A DNA stretch of 34,655 nt from a virus, in the IMG/VR virus record IMGVR_UViG_3300033985_000036, positions 1-34,655 of that record. The stretch is one strand, 5' to 3'. The first letter of the stretch is position 1. Each line of letters opens with the position of its first letter. The notes below the pieces were generated by a model, which had not been told where the DNA came from, did not search any database, and saw only the letters and a list, made by a program, of their open reading frames with translations. Both the position numbers and the translations under genes were made by a program. Shown piece by piece: positions 1 through 7,072 of the stretch.

Positions 1-365
1 GTTACGGTTGCACCTACATCAGCAAAACTCTTTCTAATTCCGAGATTAACGCCTACTTTTATTTTGGCCCCGTGAATCAAAAGCGGTACATACTCCCTGG
101 AATGATCGGTACTGGGTGTTGTAGGATCGCAGCCATGATCGGCGGTAATGATCAAAACATCCTCCTGCTCTAAAACACTTAAAATTTCGGGTAAACGGCC
201 ATCAAACTCTTCCAAAGCTTTGGCGTAACCAACGGGATCATTGCGATGCCCGTACTTGGAATCATAATCTACAAGATTGGTAAATACCAGGCCTGAAGCC
301 ACCTCTTGAAAAACTTCAATAGTGCGATCCACGCCATCCATGTTATGCTTTATTGGTAGCGATCT
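1..365 (-). pseudogene. deoB: phosphopentomutase DeoB, fragment cut by the prophage
   Basis: Host gene fragment read on the minus strand from the phage end towards the window edge. The frame is open for about 121 codons and contains the DeoB signatures [53 protein letters not shown] and FADVGATV. The DHGCDP and DHSRE parts carry metal-binding residues of this alkaline-phosphatase-like family. DeoB interconverts ribose/deoxyribose 1- and 5-phosphates in nucleoside catabolism. The N-terminal part is missing because the prophage end begins near 366, where the frame soon meets a TGA; the C-terminus lies outside the window. The expected upstream half of deoB is not found on the other side of the prophage. 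Confidence 0.9.
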
Positions 366-372
366 TGTAGCC

Positions 373-422
373 GCTCAAAATTTTTGGCAAAAATTCTCAA
401 GATTTTTGGCAAAAATAACGCT
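373..422 (+). repeat. right-end tandem transposase-binding-like repeats (R1, R2)
   Basis: Two copies of a near-palindromic 20-bp element (core ATTTTTGGCAAAAAT) at 375-394 and 397-416 differ by one base and are spaced exactly 22 bp apart, about two helical turns. The first begins 9 bp inside the inferred phage terminus. In phage Mu the right end likewise carries adjacent 22-bp MuA sites. Use as transposase sites is inferred from position and repetition. Confidence 0.7.
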
Positions 423-455
423 GGTTTTCAGAACTATTTCTGAGGGTCTTTGGCT

Positions 456-1634
456 TTACTCTTGCCAATTATTTTGAGAATAACGCTCCTTGACGTGCTG
501 GTCTTTGCCCCGTTGAAAGACGCACTCGTTCAGGAGTTTTGTTTTGAAGTTATAGCTGTTGAAGTGACTCATGATGCCGAAATAGGACTGCATTGAGGCA
601 TTCACCTTGTCGAAGGCAATCAATCCCTTTTCATAGGCTTTTTGAAGCGTTTTGACCCTCCTCTTAATCTTCTTCAGGGTCTTTTTCTTCAGCTTCCTAT
701 GGGTAGGCCATATCTTAAAACCCACGAACTCAACGCCTAGAGATATGGGCCTGATAGCGGTTTTATTGTTTAAATCGAGCGCAAGTGCTGATTTCAGGAA
801 TATCCCAATATCCTCCTTAACCTTATGCAAGTATTTCTTGTCATCCGACAGGATTATTATATCATCCATATACCTGATGTAGTAGTGTATCCTCAATTTG
901 TGTTTTACATACTGGTCAAGCTCGTTCAAGTAGACGTTTGCAAAGAGTTGTGAGGTTAGGTTTCCTATCGGCATCCCTGTATCAAACAATCTCTCTTCTT
1001 CCGGGCAGTCATCGGCTTCCATTCCGGCAGGGAGTCCAAAAGCCACATCCTCACTGTTGACTATGGTTTCAAGCAGCCACATCAAGTCATTATCAGCAAT
1101 CTTCTTTCTCAGGATATCAAGTAATATCGCATGGTTGACTCTGTAAAAATACTTCGAGATATCAAGCTTCAGGTAATAGTATTTTTGACTCTTGCGGTCT
1201 ACCTGCCGCAACCAGTATTGAAGCCTGTCTGCCGCTTTATGAGTGCCTTTCCCGACTCTGCAACCATAACTATCAAAAATAAACTGTTTATCATAAAGCG
1301 GGTATAAAATCCTGTATACGGCCCATTGAACAACTCTATCTTTGAAAGGCAGTGCCATAATCAATCTCTTTTTTGGGTCATGTATAAAGAACTGCCTATA
1401 TTTGCCCACTTCATAGGTTTTATATAAAAGCTCATTTTGAATGATAATCAAGTTTTCTTCAAGCTGGCTGTTAAATTTTAATACTTCATCCCTAAAACGT
1501 TTCCCTTTTCTTGCTTCAAGGGCAGCTATGTACAAGTTTTCAAAATCAATGATTTTGGGAAACAGGTTCTTTAGTTTCTGAGACAATTTTTGCATCCCCT
1601 TGTTTTTATTAGTGCTATATGTAGCATCTTTCAT
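456..1634 (-). CDS. DGR reverse transcriptase
   Basis: A 392-residue group-II-intron-like reverse transcriptase of the diversity-generating retroelement type. Visible motifs: LKLDISKYF near residue 155 (first catalytic Asp), MPIGNLTSQLFANVYLNELD near 220-239 (the GxxxSQ form typical of DGR enzymes) and YIRYMDDIIILS near 250-261 with the YMDD catalytic box. It copies TR RNA into cDNA with adenine-specific errors, and the cDNA then replaces the variable repeat. It is the last gene of the rightmost phage block, after target, avd and TR, the usual DGR order. The ATG at 1634 has only a weak ribosome binding site. A TTG at codon 16, nine bases after AAGGGG, is an alternative start. Its 3' codons overlap the R3-like end repeat. 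Confidence 0.96.
   Translation of the reverse strand: MKDATYSTNKNKGMQKLSQKLKNLFPKIIDFENLYIAALEARKGKRFRDEVLKFNSQLEENLIIIQNELLYKTYEVGKYRQFFIHDPKKRLIMALPFKDRVVQWAVYRILYPLYDKQFIFDSYGCRVGKGTHKAADRLQYWLRQVDRKSQKYYYLKLDISKYFYRVNHAILLDILRKKIADNDLMWLLETIVNSEDVAFGLPAGMEADDCPEEERLFDTGMPIGNLTSQLFANVYLNELDQYVKHKLRIHYYIRYMDDIIILSDDKKYLHKVKEDIGIFLKSALALDLNNKTAIRPISLGVEFVGFKIWPTHRKLKKKTLKKIKRRVKTLQKAYEKGLIAFDKVNASMQSYFGIMSHFNSYNFKTKLLNECVFQRGKDQHVKERYSQNNWQE
461..488 (-). repeat. inverted end-like repeat (R3 candidate) inside the RT gene end
   Basis: On the minus strand this reads CTCAAAATAATTGGCAAG, matching the R1/R2/L1 consensus CTCAAAATnnTTGrCAAAA in inverted orientation to R1. On the plus strand it is followed by ATAACGCTC, and AATAACGCT also follows R2. 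It lies within the last codons of the reverse transcriptase gene. Confidence 0.55.
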
Positions 1635-1682
1635 TACTTACTCGATGCTTCTATAGCAATTCAATATTTTGCTTTATCAGCA

Positions 1683-1735
1683 GGGGAATGAGCCCCTTTG
1701 TTCTCTCTGTGCTATCCATAACCCCGTGAGGTTAT
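1683..1735 (-). ncRNA. structured spacer between TR and RT (DGR RNA)
   Basis: Between the template repeat and the RT gene the minus strand can form two hairpins. One has stem ATAACC/GGTTAT (1718-1735) and the other has stem GGGG/CCCC (1683-1696). In the Bordetella phage DGR the template RNA extends past TR into a structured spacer needed for priming and RT/Avd binding. These hairpins lie at the equivalent place. The exact ends of the RNA cannot be seen. Confidence 0.5.
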
Positions 1736-1756
1736 AGCCATTGACTATGAGAGCAG

Positions 1757-1868
1757 AGCGGAGCGGAAACCGATATTCGTACTGACGTTCGCACGGGAGT
1801 TGTTCAGGTTGACGTTGAACACGCCCGCATTGGAAGTGTTACCCCAATTGCCGCCACGAATCGGGAGC
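1757..1868 (-). repeat. DGR template repeat (TR)
   Basis: A non-coding 112-bp sequence that aligns without gaps to 2325-2436 (offset 568). There are ten mismatches, at 1788, 1801, 1803, 1815, 1816, 1830, 1831, 1839, 1840 and 1861. Each is T on the plus strand of TR, that is A on the coding strand. Read in the frame of the target gene, TR is rich in AAC/AAT codons (N), the usual DGR design that lets adenine mutagenesis reach many amino acids while avoiding stops. Homology ends at 1868, where non-adenine differences begin. Confidence 0.96.
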
Positions 1869-1897
1869 TCAATAGGCTCATCCCCCATAGTTTTTGT

Positions 1898-2239
1898 TTA
1901 TTTATTTGTGGCCTTCATCCAACCTCCCAACATACGCCCGATTTCGCTCAGCATCTTGCTCCAATTCTCATATTGCTTCAGTCCCAAATATTTGAATTTC
2001 GGGTCTGCTGCAACCCTTATAAAGGTTTTTAAGGTTTCCAACTCGACATCCATCTCCTGAAGAGTTGTCTTTTTATAATACTTCTTGTTTGCCGCAATCG
2101 CCAACCTCAGCAAGGTGTACATGGTTTTCTTTATTTCTGTTGCAAGCGCATACCTTTCCGATCTTGGAAACTGAAGCAGGCAGTTGTTCCCATAAACTAT
2201 CATGTCATAGATTTTTTGGTATATCTTTAATTGTTCCAT
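1898..2239 (-). CDS. avd: DGR accessory variability determinant Avd
   Basis: A 113-residue, mostly helical, basic protein matching the Avd four-helix-bundle family (S23-like fold). Features include MEQLKIYQKIYDMIVYGNNC at the N-terminus, the FPRSERYALATEIKKTM segment and a C-terminal helix with YENWSKMLSEIGRMLGGW. Avd forms a pentamer that binds the DGR reverse transcriptase and TR RNA and is required for mutagenic retrohoming. It lies between the target gene and TR, as in the Bordetella phage element. The ATG start is preceded by AGAGGGG eight bases upstream. No truncation is seen. Confidence 0.9.
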   Translation of the reverse strand: MEQLKIYQKIYDMIVYGNNCLLQFPRSERYALATEIKKTMYTLLRLAIAANKKYYKKTTLQEMDVELETLKTFIRVAADPKFKYLGLKQYENWSKMLSEIGRMLGGWMKATNK

Positions 2240-2266
2240 CTAAAATTCCCCTCTTACTTCAGGGCG

Positions 2267-2288
2267 GGGGAGAGCTATCGCTCTCCCC
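2267..2288. other. perfect hairpin downstream of the variable repeat
   Basis: A nine-base-pair perfect inverted repeat (GGGGAGAGC / GCTCTCCCC) with a four-base loop, reading GATA on the minus strand. It lies 36 bp beyond VR and 21 bp after the target stop codon. No T-run follows on the minus strand, so it is not a classical terminator. DGRs often carry a short GC-rich hairpin with a tetraloop just after VR that promotes target recognition. Confidence 0.7.
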
Positions 2289-2309
2289 GTCAGATATTCA
2301 GAAAACAGA

Positions 2310-3413
2310 TTACAGAGCAACAAAAGCGGAGCGGAAACCGATATTCGTACTGACGATCGCACGGGAGTGGCTCAGGTTGACGCCGAACACGCCCGCAGAG
2401 GAAGTGCAACCCCAATTGCCGCCACGAAACGGGAGCCTTTCTCCATAGTTACGAGCATAAAAACCGTCTGCCCCATGCGCCGCATCAATCGGAAACATAC
2501 CTAAAGCTTTGAGGAGATTCGGGATTGTTACTCCTGCCTTTGCGGTCATTGTTTCAAATGTTACGCTTGAATATCCATAATCGAACTGACCGCCCGGTAT
2601 ATACATCGGGTTTTCAACAGCGGTGTTTATTATTGGGTCTCCGCCGACATCATGAGAGGTGGTGGTGGAATCGCCAGCCGTGGTATTGTCTACTTTTAGA
2701 GTGTTGGCCGTGCCGGGGGCAACAAGGCTTCCATCCTGTAACATAGCTTTCCACAACGGACTTGCCGCCGTTTGGTCAACAGCAGCAGCCGCATCATTGT
2801 TAGGGATAATTTGTATCTCCCCGTTGTTTAGCCTCAAGCCGCCAACCCATTCCCACACGTTGCCATTGAGGTCAAATATGCCCTCGTTGGTATTGTCGTG
2901 AGCCCAACTTGCCGGGCCGCTTCCGGTTGCAACCCTGCCAGTCTTCCCGGCTCCACTGTCAAAGTATGTCTCCACGCCTTTCTCATGGGGAGCGGAATGG
3001 TCAGCTCCATAGTTATTGTTCCCCCTGGGCATGAAGCCGTTTTTCTTGCACCAAAGCGCAATTCCGGCCCACTCAGCATTTGTCATCAAATGCCATCCTA
3101 AACCTTTACTTTCACAGTAGGTTTTTACGGTGTCGAAGTTTGCGCTTACTTTTGGGTCTTTAAAGGGCAGGCTGTAGGCCCGGTCATACATAACAATATT
3201 TTGATACTTTGAGACCATCACTTCCGCTTTCTGGACTCCACTCACCAAAAACATAGGATGAGCCGCATTATCTCCACCGGCCATAACATCAATGCTCTTG
3301 AAAAACGGAATCCTCACCATGATTGAAGGGAGCCCCATATCATCAAACAAGACCGTATTTTTCCCGCCCGACAACGCTTCAACCGCTAATTTCATGTCAT
3401 CAAAATTATTCAT
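2310..3413 (-). CDS. DGR target protein, C-type-lectin/FGE-like fold, receptor-binding candidate
   Basis: A 367-residue protein whose C-terminal two thirds resemble formylglycine-generating-enzyme/C-type-lectin domains used as DGR targets. Visible are WHLMTNAEWAGIALWCKKNG, FDLNGNVWEWVGGL and the final RGGNWGC...GFRSAF block that contains VR. The variable residues sit on the expected ligand-binding surface of such folds. Residues 1-100 are probably the phage-attachment part. It lies at the end of the tail operon, overlaps the upstream gene by 8 bp and has AAAGGAGG eight bases before its ATG. It is therefore probably a tail-tip or fibre adhesin comparable to Mtd. Phage assembly is inferred from context; the fold and DGR role are well supported. 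Confidence 0.92.
   Translation of the reverse strand: MNNFDDMKLAVEALSGGKNTVLFDDMGLPSIMVRIPFFKSIDVMAGGDNAAHPMFLVSGVQKAEVMVSKYQNIVMYDRAYSLPFKDPKVSANFDTVKTYCESKGLGWHLMTNAEWAGIALWCKKNGFMPRGNNNYGADHSAPHEKGVETYFDSGAGKTGRVATGSGPASWAHDNTNEGIFDLNGNVWEWVGGLRLNNGEIQIIPNNDAAAAVDQTAASPLWKAMLQDGSLVAPGTANTLKVDNTTAGDSTTTSHDVGGDPIINTAVENPMYIPGGQFDYGYSSVTFETMTAKAGVTIPNLLKALGMFPIDAAHGADGFYARNYGERLPFRGGNWGCTSSAGVFGVNLSHSRAIVSTNIGFRSAFVAL
2325..2436 (-). repeat. DGR variable repeat (VR)
   Basis: Variable copy of the 112-bp repeat, forming codons about 326-363 of the target gene. Relative to TR it has ten substitutions, all at template adenines. They give seven residue changes: I329F, N336C, N339S, N344G, N348S, N349H and N353I (TR residue, position, VR residue). 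The part nearest the 3' end of the gene (2325-2355) is identical to TR and probably contains the initiation-of-mutagenic-homing region. Confidence 0.96.
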
Positions 3414-3753
3414 TGGTTGCTCCTCCTTTAGCCCATAATGTTATTGTCACCTTGCCCATATCAAAGGGGATGGGGACTTGCTTTTCCATTGGATTGCCAT
3501 TCTCATCCTCACCGTCAATGACGGTATCGTATGCCCTTGCCGGTATGTCTATCTGTGCAACATACCTTTTATTGAGCCCGAAGACCAGGAACCCGAACTC
3601 ATTAGTGCAAATGTCAATATGAACATCAAAGTCCCTTTCGTACTTCTCAAGGTCAAGGGTCATGATTTCATCCAGGATGACCTTTGTCCCGTCCTGCACG
3701 ATGTTGATTTTTGGCCCTTCGTTCTTTTCAACGATATTTACCTGACCGTTCAT
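3406..3753 (-). CDS. hypothetical tail-fibre-region protein
   Basis: A 115-residue acidic protein that I do not recognise. The central part (VHIDICTNEFGFLVFGLNKRYVAQIDIPARAYD) alternates hydrophobic and polar residues and suggests beta structure. It has a good ribosome binding site (GGAGGG). Its 3' end overlaps the start of the DGR target gene, so the two are probably translationally coupled. From its place between fibre-region genes and the adhesin it may be an adaptor or assembly factor for the variable protein. That role is inference only. Confidence 0.75.
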   Translation of the reverse strand: MNGQVNIVEKNEGPKINIVQDGTKVILDEIMTLDLEKYERDFDVHIDICTNEFGFLVFGLNKRYVAQIDIPARAYDTVIDGEDENGNPMEKQVPIPFDMGKVTITLWAKGGATNE

Positions 3754-3920
3754 CTTTTCAATCCCTCCGCTTTCTTAATCACTTCATGACTCCTCTGAGC
3801 AATGCACTCAGCGTATTCCCTTGTTTGCTTGTTGGCCGTTGAGCTGTTGTGTCCAAAGTCCCTCAAGACCCTGTTCGTCCTTTCTTGCCTCTCGCTGCTC
3901 TTAATTATCACGTTTGCCAT
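3750..3920 (-). CDS. small hypothetical tail-region protein
   Basis: A 56-residue basic protein starting MANVIIKSSERQERTNRVLRDFG and ending in a charged helix. The ATG at 3920 overlaps the stop of the upstream gene (TAATG), which favours this start over the in-frame ATG at 3950, which lacks a ribosome binding site. Similar short genes often follow tail-fibre genes in Firmicute phages, but I cannot assign a function. Confidence 0.65.
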   Translation of the reverse strand: MANVIIKSSERQERTNRVLRDFGHNSSTANKQTREYAECIAQRSHEVIKKAEGLKR

Positions 3921-4366
3921 TATTGAAACATACCCCCTTGGATAAAGCATTTGATTGTTGCACTCGTTGCGCTGCCTGTGTACCGGATTTTAAAGCCGTT
4001 CAGGGCCTTGTCGTACACCTCAATGTCTCCGACAAACCCGTTGGAGCTTAGAACCTCAGTGAGCACCCTGTAATTCAAGGTGTCCCTTGCCTTTTGGAGG
4101 GCAACGGTTGTCTCTGAGTTGTTAAAGGGATAGCTCATTGTATTGCTCAATGACACTTCCACAATTTCTCCTTCCAGGTCAGCTATGCTTCTTTTGGACT
4201 GCATTGCCTGTTGAATCAGAACCGAGGCAAAACCGTCAGCCCCAAGAATACCGGTCTCCATATTGTTTAAGTTTGTCGCACTGACGGGAGTCCCTTCCTG
4301 AATCACCTCTCCCGTTAGTTCGTCAACAATATGGTCTTGCCATTGTTTGAGATTGTAAGGCTTCAT
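3920..4366 (-). CDS. phage tail-fibre-region structural protein
   Basis: A 148-residue protein starting MKPYNLKQWQDHIVDELTGE. The N-terminal part (WQDHIV...G.VI..GTPVSATNLNNMETGI) resembles a segment common near the start of Firmicute tail-fibre and baseplate-attachment proteins. The C-terminal half is beta-rich (GDIEVYDKALNGFKIRYTG). GGAGGTGAGC precedes the ATG. It lies between the baseplate gene block and the DGR adhesin, so a fibre or connector role is likely but unproven. Confidence 0.7.
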   Translation of the reverse strand: MKPYNLKQWQDHIVDELTGEVIQEGTPVSATNLNNMETGILGADGFASVLIQQAMQSKRSIADLEGEIVEVSLSNTMSYPFNNSETTVALQKARDTLNYRVLTEVLSSNGFVGDIEVYDKALNGFKIRYTGSATSATIKCFIQGGMFQ

Positions 4367-4367
4367 T

Positions 4368-4676
4368 TTAGCTCACCTCCACTTCCACGAATTTATAAGC
4401 AAAGACCGAATACAGCCCTTTGGATTGAGGTTTTATAAACTCCCTGGTTGCAAGAGCCACCACATCACCGTCCTTGTCAATTAAACTGATATTGCTGACC
4501 GTTCCCGAAACGGTGTCATCCAGGTAGACGAATATCCTTATAACGTCCTGGTTTATCTCCGTTTTAAAGATATCAGCCTGCCTTTGTTGCCCGTCCAGCA
4601 GATAGGTTGCATGTGACAATGAGTCTTTCAGCCTTGTGAGCTGTTTGGTAATACCCGTTGCAGTTAATGTCTTCAT
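4368..4676 (-). CDS. hypothetical tail/baseplate-adjacent protein
   Basis: A 102-residue protein with a strong AAAGGAGG ribosome binding site. The sequence is mixed alpha/beta, with a C-terminal strand-rich half (VIRIFVYLDDTVSGTVSNIS, VVALATREFIKP). It has no catalytic motif that I recognise. It is tightly packed between the gpI/gp48-like baseplate gene and the fibre-region gene. A structural role in the distal tail is inferred from location alone. Confidence 0.65.
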   Translation of the reverse strand: MKTLTATGITKQLTRLKDSLSHATYLLDGQQRQADIFKTEINQDVIRIFVYLDDTVSGTVSNISLIDKDGDVVALATREFIKPQSKGLYSVFAYKFVEVEVS

Positions 4677-4690
4677 CCATCAAACCTCCT

Positions 4691-5527
4691 TTAGTTTGGA
4701 TATTCTCCCGCCCTTATTTGATTACAGAGAGGATAGTTGAATGTATTGCCCTCAAACTCCGTTTCTGCCTCTATTGTTGAGCTCTCATGGTTGCACTGCA
4801 CAAAGTCCGTTTCCTGATATAGTCTTTCGGATGCAGCAATCTTCCCGGTCAGAGGATAGGTGAAGCTGCCTTCTCTGTACGTCGATTCATGATTCAAGTC
4901 AGTCCTGAGCAGATAACCCACATTATCATTGTTGTAAGGCCACACCCCACAAAGGAAGGTGTTGCATAATGGATACCGGTAAAGGCCGCCCTTGAACTCC
5001 GACCTGACTTCAACCTGTGTGTATTCCTCTATCCCATAACTTGGCTTTCCGCTTGCGGGTTTGACCTTCATGACTTCCTTGTCGATAACCGCCACGTCAT
5101 TAATGCCGACTTGCTGCTTTGACGAGAGATAGACCAGGAACTCAGCCCACCTTTCAGGGTCGTGGATATAAAAGGGTTCAATCCGTGATTGCTCATACCC
5201 GAGGGCCTTCAACGCAAGGAGTATCCCCGGCTCCGTACCGGCCTTCTCAGCAATGATATTTTTCATCGAAAGCCTTGTCCTGTAGTTTTCAACACTTTCC
5301 CCCTTGAGTCTCTTCATGCGACGGTCACGCCCATGCTCTTCAAGTAAAGTGCTGCTTGCACTGATTACCATTGACTCCGCTCTGACCCGGAAGATATCTT
5401 GTTTCGTCTGGTCAAACAGCTTCCCGAGCACCTTGAAGAGTATATAAAATTGGTTTTTTGCCTTGGCGACTTTTTTGAGAGGGCCAAAGAGCAGGTAATA
5501 CATATAGTCCTGAAACTTTTCAAACAT
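4691..5527 (-). CDS. tail protein I / gp48-like baseplate protein
   Basis: A 278-residue protein placed directly after the baseplate J gene, where Mu- and P2-type phages encode gp48/gpI. The N-terminal half has the usual look of this family: a helical start, LLEEHGRDRRMKRLKGESVENYRTRL and GTEPGILLALKALGY. The C-terminal half contains repeated blocks ending in YPLCN (near 195 and 265) and YPLTG, perhaps strand repeats of a fibre-binding platform. The ATG at 5527 follows AAAGG; an upstream TTG at 5545 is in frame but less likely. The product should sit at the baseplate edge and connect fibres. Confidence 0.8.
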   Translation of the reverse strand: MFEKFQDYMYYLLFGPLKKVAKAKNQFYILFKVLGKLFDQTKQDIFRVRAESMVISASSTLLEEHGRDRRMKRLKGESVENYRTRLSMKNIIAEKAGTEPGILLALKALGYEQSRIEPFYIHDPERWAEFLVYLSSKQQVGINDVAVIDKEVMKVKPASGKPSYGIEEYTQVEVRSEFKGGLYRYPLCNTFLCGVWPYNNDNVGYLLRTDLNHESTYREGSFTYPLTGKIAASERLYQETDFVQCNHESSTIEAETEFEGNTFNYPLCNQIRAGEYPN

Positions 5528-5531
5528 ACCT

Positions 5532-6662
5532 TTACACCCTCTCAACGGTTATATTGAGCAGACCGAGCACAATCACTTTATCATTGCTCAGGATTACGTC
5601 ATCGGCAGGGGAGATAATGTCTGACTTCTTATAAACCTGAATGCCGCTTTTCAGGGCATACCTGATGTCATCTAAGTAAAGCCGGTTGAGCTCCCTGTCT
5701 TTCCTGATTTTCATCAAATCGGTGATAATTGCTTCACCTTTCTCCTGAATGCCCTCGTCGCTTGCATCCTCCGCAATATAGATGACGATATCAAAATCCT
5801 GCTCCACAATCTCCGAAGATTTCACCAGCAGGTTGTCATATGGCCCCTTTATGGTGGCGGCCTGGGCCTCAACCTTGTCAAGCAGGTCTTGAGTTGCGGC
5901 TCCCGCCGTCGAGGTCACTATGATATCAATAGTCCCCTGGCCTCGTGGATGCATATCGTCAACCCTTACAAAAAGAACGCCCTCGACTCCTTCACAAACA
6001 TTCTTGTATTTGTCAGCTATGGGCATGGTGGAGAGCTCTGCCCATGAGTTCAGGGTTCTATCTCTCAGGCTCTCGATATCCTCAAGGTCACTCCCTTCCT
6101 GAACAAGCCAGTCAGAATCATTGAATATCCTGTCAATGCCCTCAATGTGAGTGAGCGACTTGTTTATCTGTCCCGGTGGAACGTTGTATTTTGCACCTTC
6201 CTTCTCAGCCAGGACAAGAACCTTTTGGCTCAAGGAGTCCTTTTGTAGAACCGTGTCCTCGACCGCCAGGAACCGGAGCTCCTCTCCGTTGATATCCTGC
6301 TCCGTCTTGAATATGTCCCCCTTGGCTATCTTGACCGCATCTCCGGGAGCGTCCCTTTCAATGGTTACATATCCTTTTGTCTTTGTCGGCTGCTTTCTCT
6401 TCTTGGAGAAGTCTGCCGCCTTCAGCTCTAACCACACGTCTTCAGCATGGGACAGGAATACATTGTTTAGAACCTTTCTCAGGAGCTTCACCAGCTCGAT
6501 TCTAATCTGGATGACTATCATCAGCAGAGTATAGAAGATTCCCCCTGAGCTGAAGTTGGATATCCTGAAGCCCTCGTCTTTAAGTTCCTGCACGATTGAG
6601 TTTTTCAGTTCCTCTCTATCCGGCACCGGAAGGATTTCATCTAATATTTGCTCGTCAATCAT
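5532..6662 (-). CDS. baseplate J-like protein (Mu gp47 type)
   Basis: A 376-residue protein of the baseplate J family. It shows the early segment GGIFYTLLMIVIQIRIELVKLL, the WLELKAADFSKKR block, a central YVTIERDAPGDAVKIAKGDI strand region and the VEGVLFVRVDDMHPRGQGTIDIIV motif common in J proteins. It is a wedge component of contractile-tail baseplates. Its ATG overlaps the stop of the preceding gp46-like gene (TAATG). Length and order agree with Mu-like phages. Confidence 0.93.
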   Translation of the reverse strand: MIDEQILDEILPVPDREELKNSIVQELKDEGFRISNFSSGGIFYTLLMIVIQIRIELVKLLRKVLNNVFLSHAEDVWLELKAADFSKKRKQPTKTKGYVTIERDAPGDAVKIAKGDIFKTEQDINGEELRFLAVEDTVLQKDSLSQKVLVLAEKEGAKYNVPPGQINKSLTHIEGIDRIFNDSDWLVQEGSDLEDIESLRDRTLNSWAELSTMPIADKYKNVCEGVEGVLFVRVDDMHPRGQGTIDIIVTSTAGAATQDLLDKVEAQAATIKGPYDNLLVKSSEIVEQDFDIVIYIAEDASDEGIQEKGEAIITDLMKIRKDRELNRLYLDDIRYALKSGIQVYKKSDIISPADDVILSNDKVIVLGLLNITVERV

Positions 6663-7072
6663 TACGCCATCACCACCTCGACCCTGACCCTATCCAGTAC
6701 AATATCTAAGATGTACTGCTTCGAGTCATTAGTAAACTTAAACGCCACCTTGACGGATATCTTATCATCCTCAAAACTTAGCTTTGTTTGTATTGTCTCG
6801 CTATCGATTTCTTCACGCCTTGAGAGCTTCGTCCGAATCCTTTGCTCGATTTCCAGCCTTACCAGCTCGTCATCATCCGCTTGAATGAAGTCAAGAAGCG
6901 ACCATCCCCATGTCTCGTCATAGAAGAGCTCTCCCTCCTGGGACAGTGCCTCAAGCCTGATATCCTGAATAAAGCAGTCCGTATCAGAGGAGAGGGGAGC
7001 GTCACCATTGGCAGCAGCCGTCAATTGCCAATCTTCATCAAGCTTTATGTCCGTATCATATAGACCCGCCAT
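6662..7072 (-). CDS. baseplate protein, gp46/GPW-gp25-like
   Basis: A 136-residue acidic protein between the small baseplate gene and gpJ, the place of Mu gp46. It shows the family-like sequence DTDCFIQDIRLEALSQEGEL, a tryptophan-containing WGWSLLDF segment, then LEIEQRIRTKLSRREEID. Proteins of this group form the baseplate wedge. The ATG at 7072 overlaps the preceding TGA (TGATG), which is preferred to the TTG one codon upstream. Confidence 0.85.
   Translation of the reverse strand: MAGLYDTDIKLDEDWQLTAAANGDAPLSSDTDCFIQDIRLEALSQEGELFYDETWGWSLLDFIQADDDELVRLEIEQRIRTKLSRREEIDSETIQTKLSFEDDKISVKVAFKFTNDSKQYILDIVLDRVRVEVVMA

Noticed and set aside
2267-2288. Hairpin as an intrinsic terminator of the target gene
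   Set aside because: No T-run follows on the minus strand and avd, TR and RT lie downstream, so termination here would silence the retroelement.
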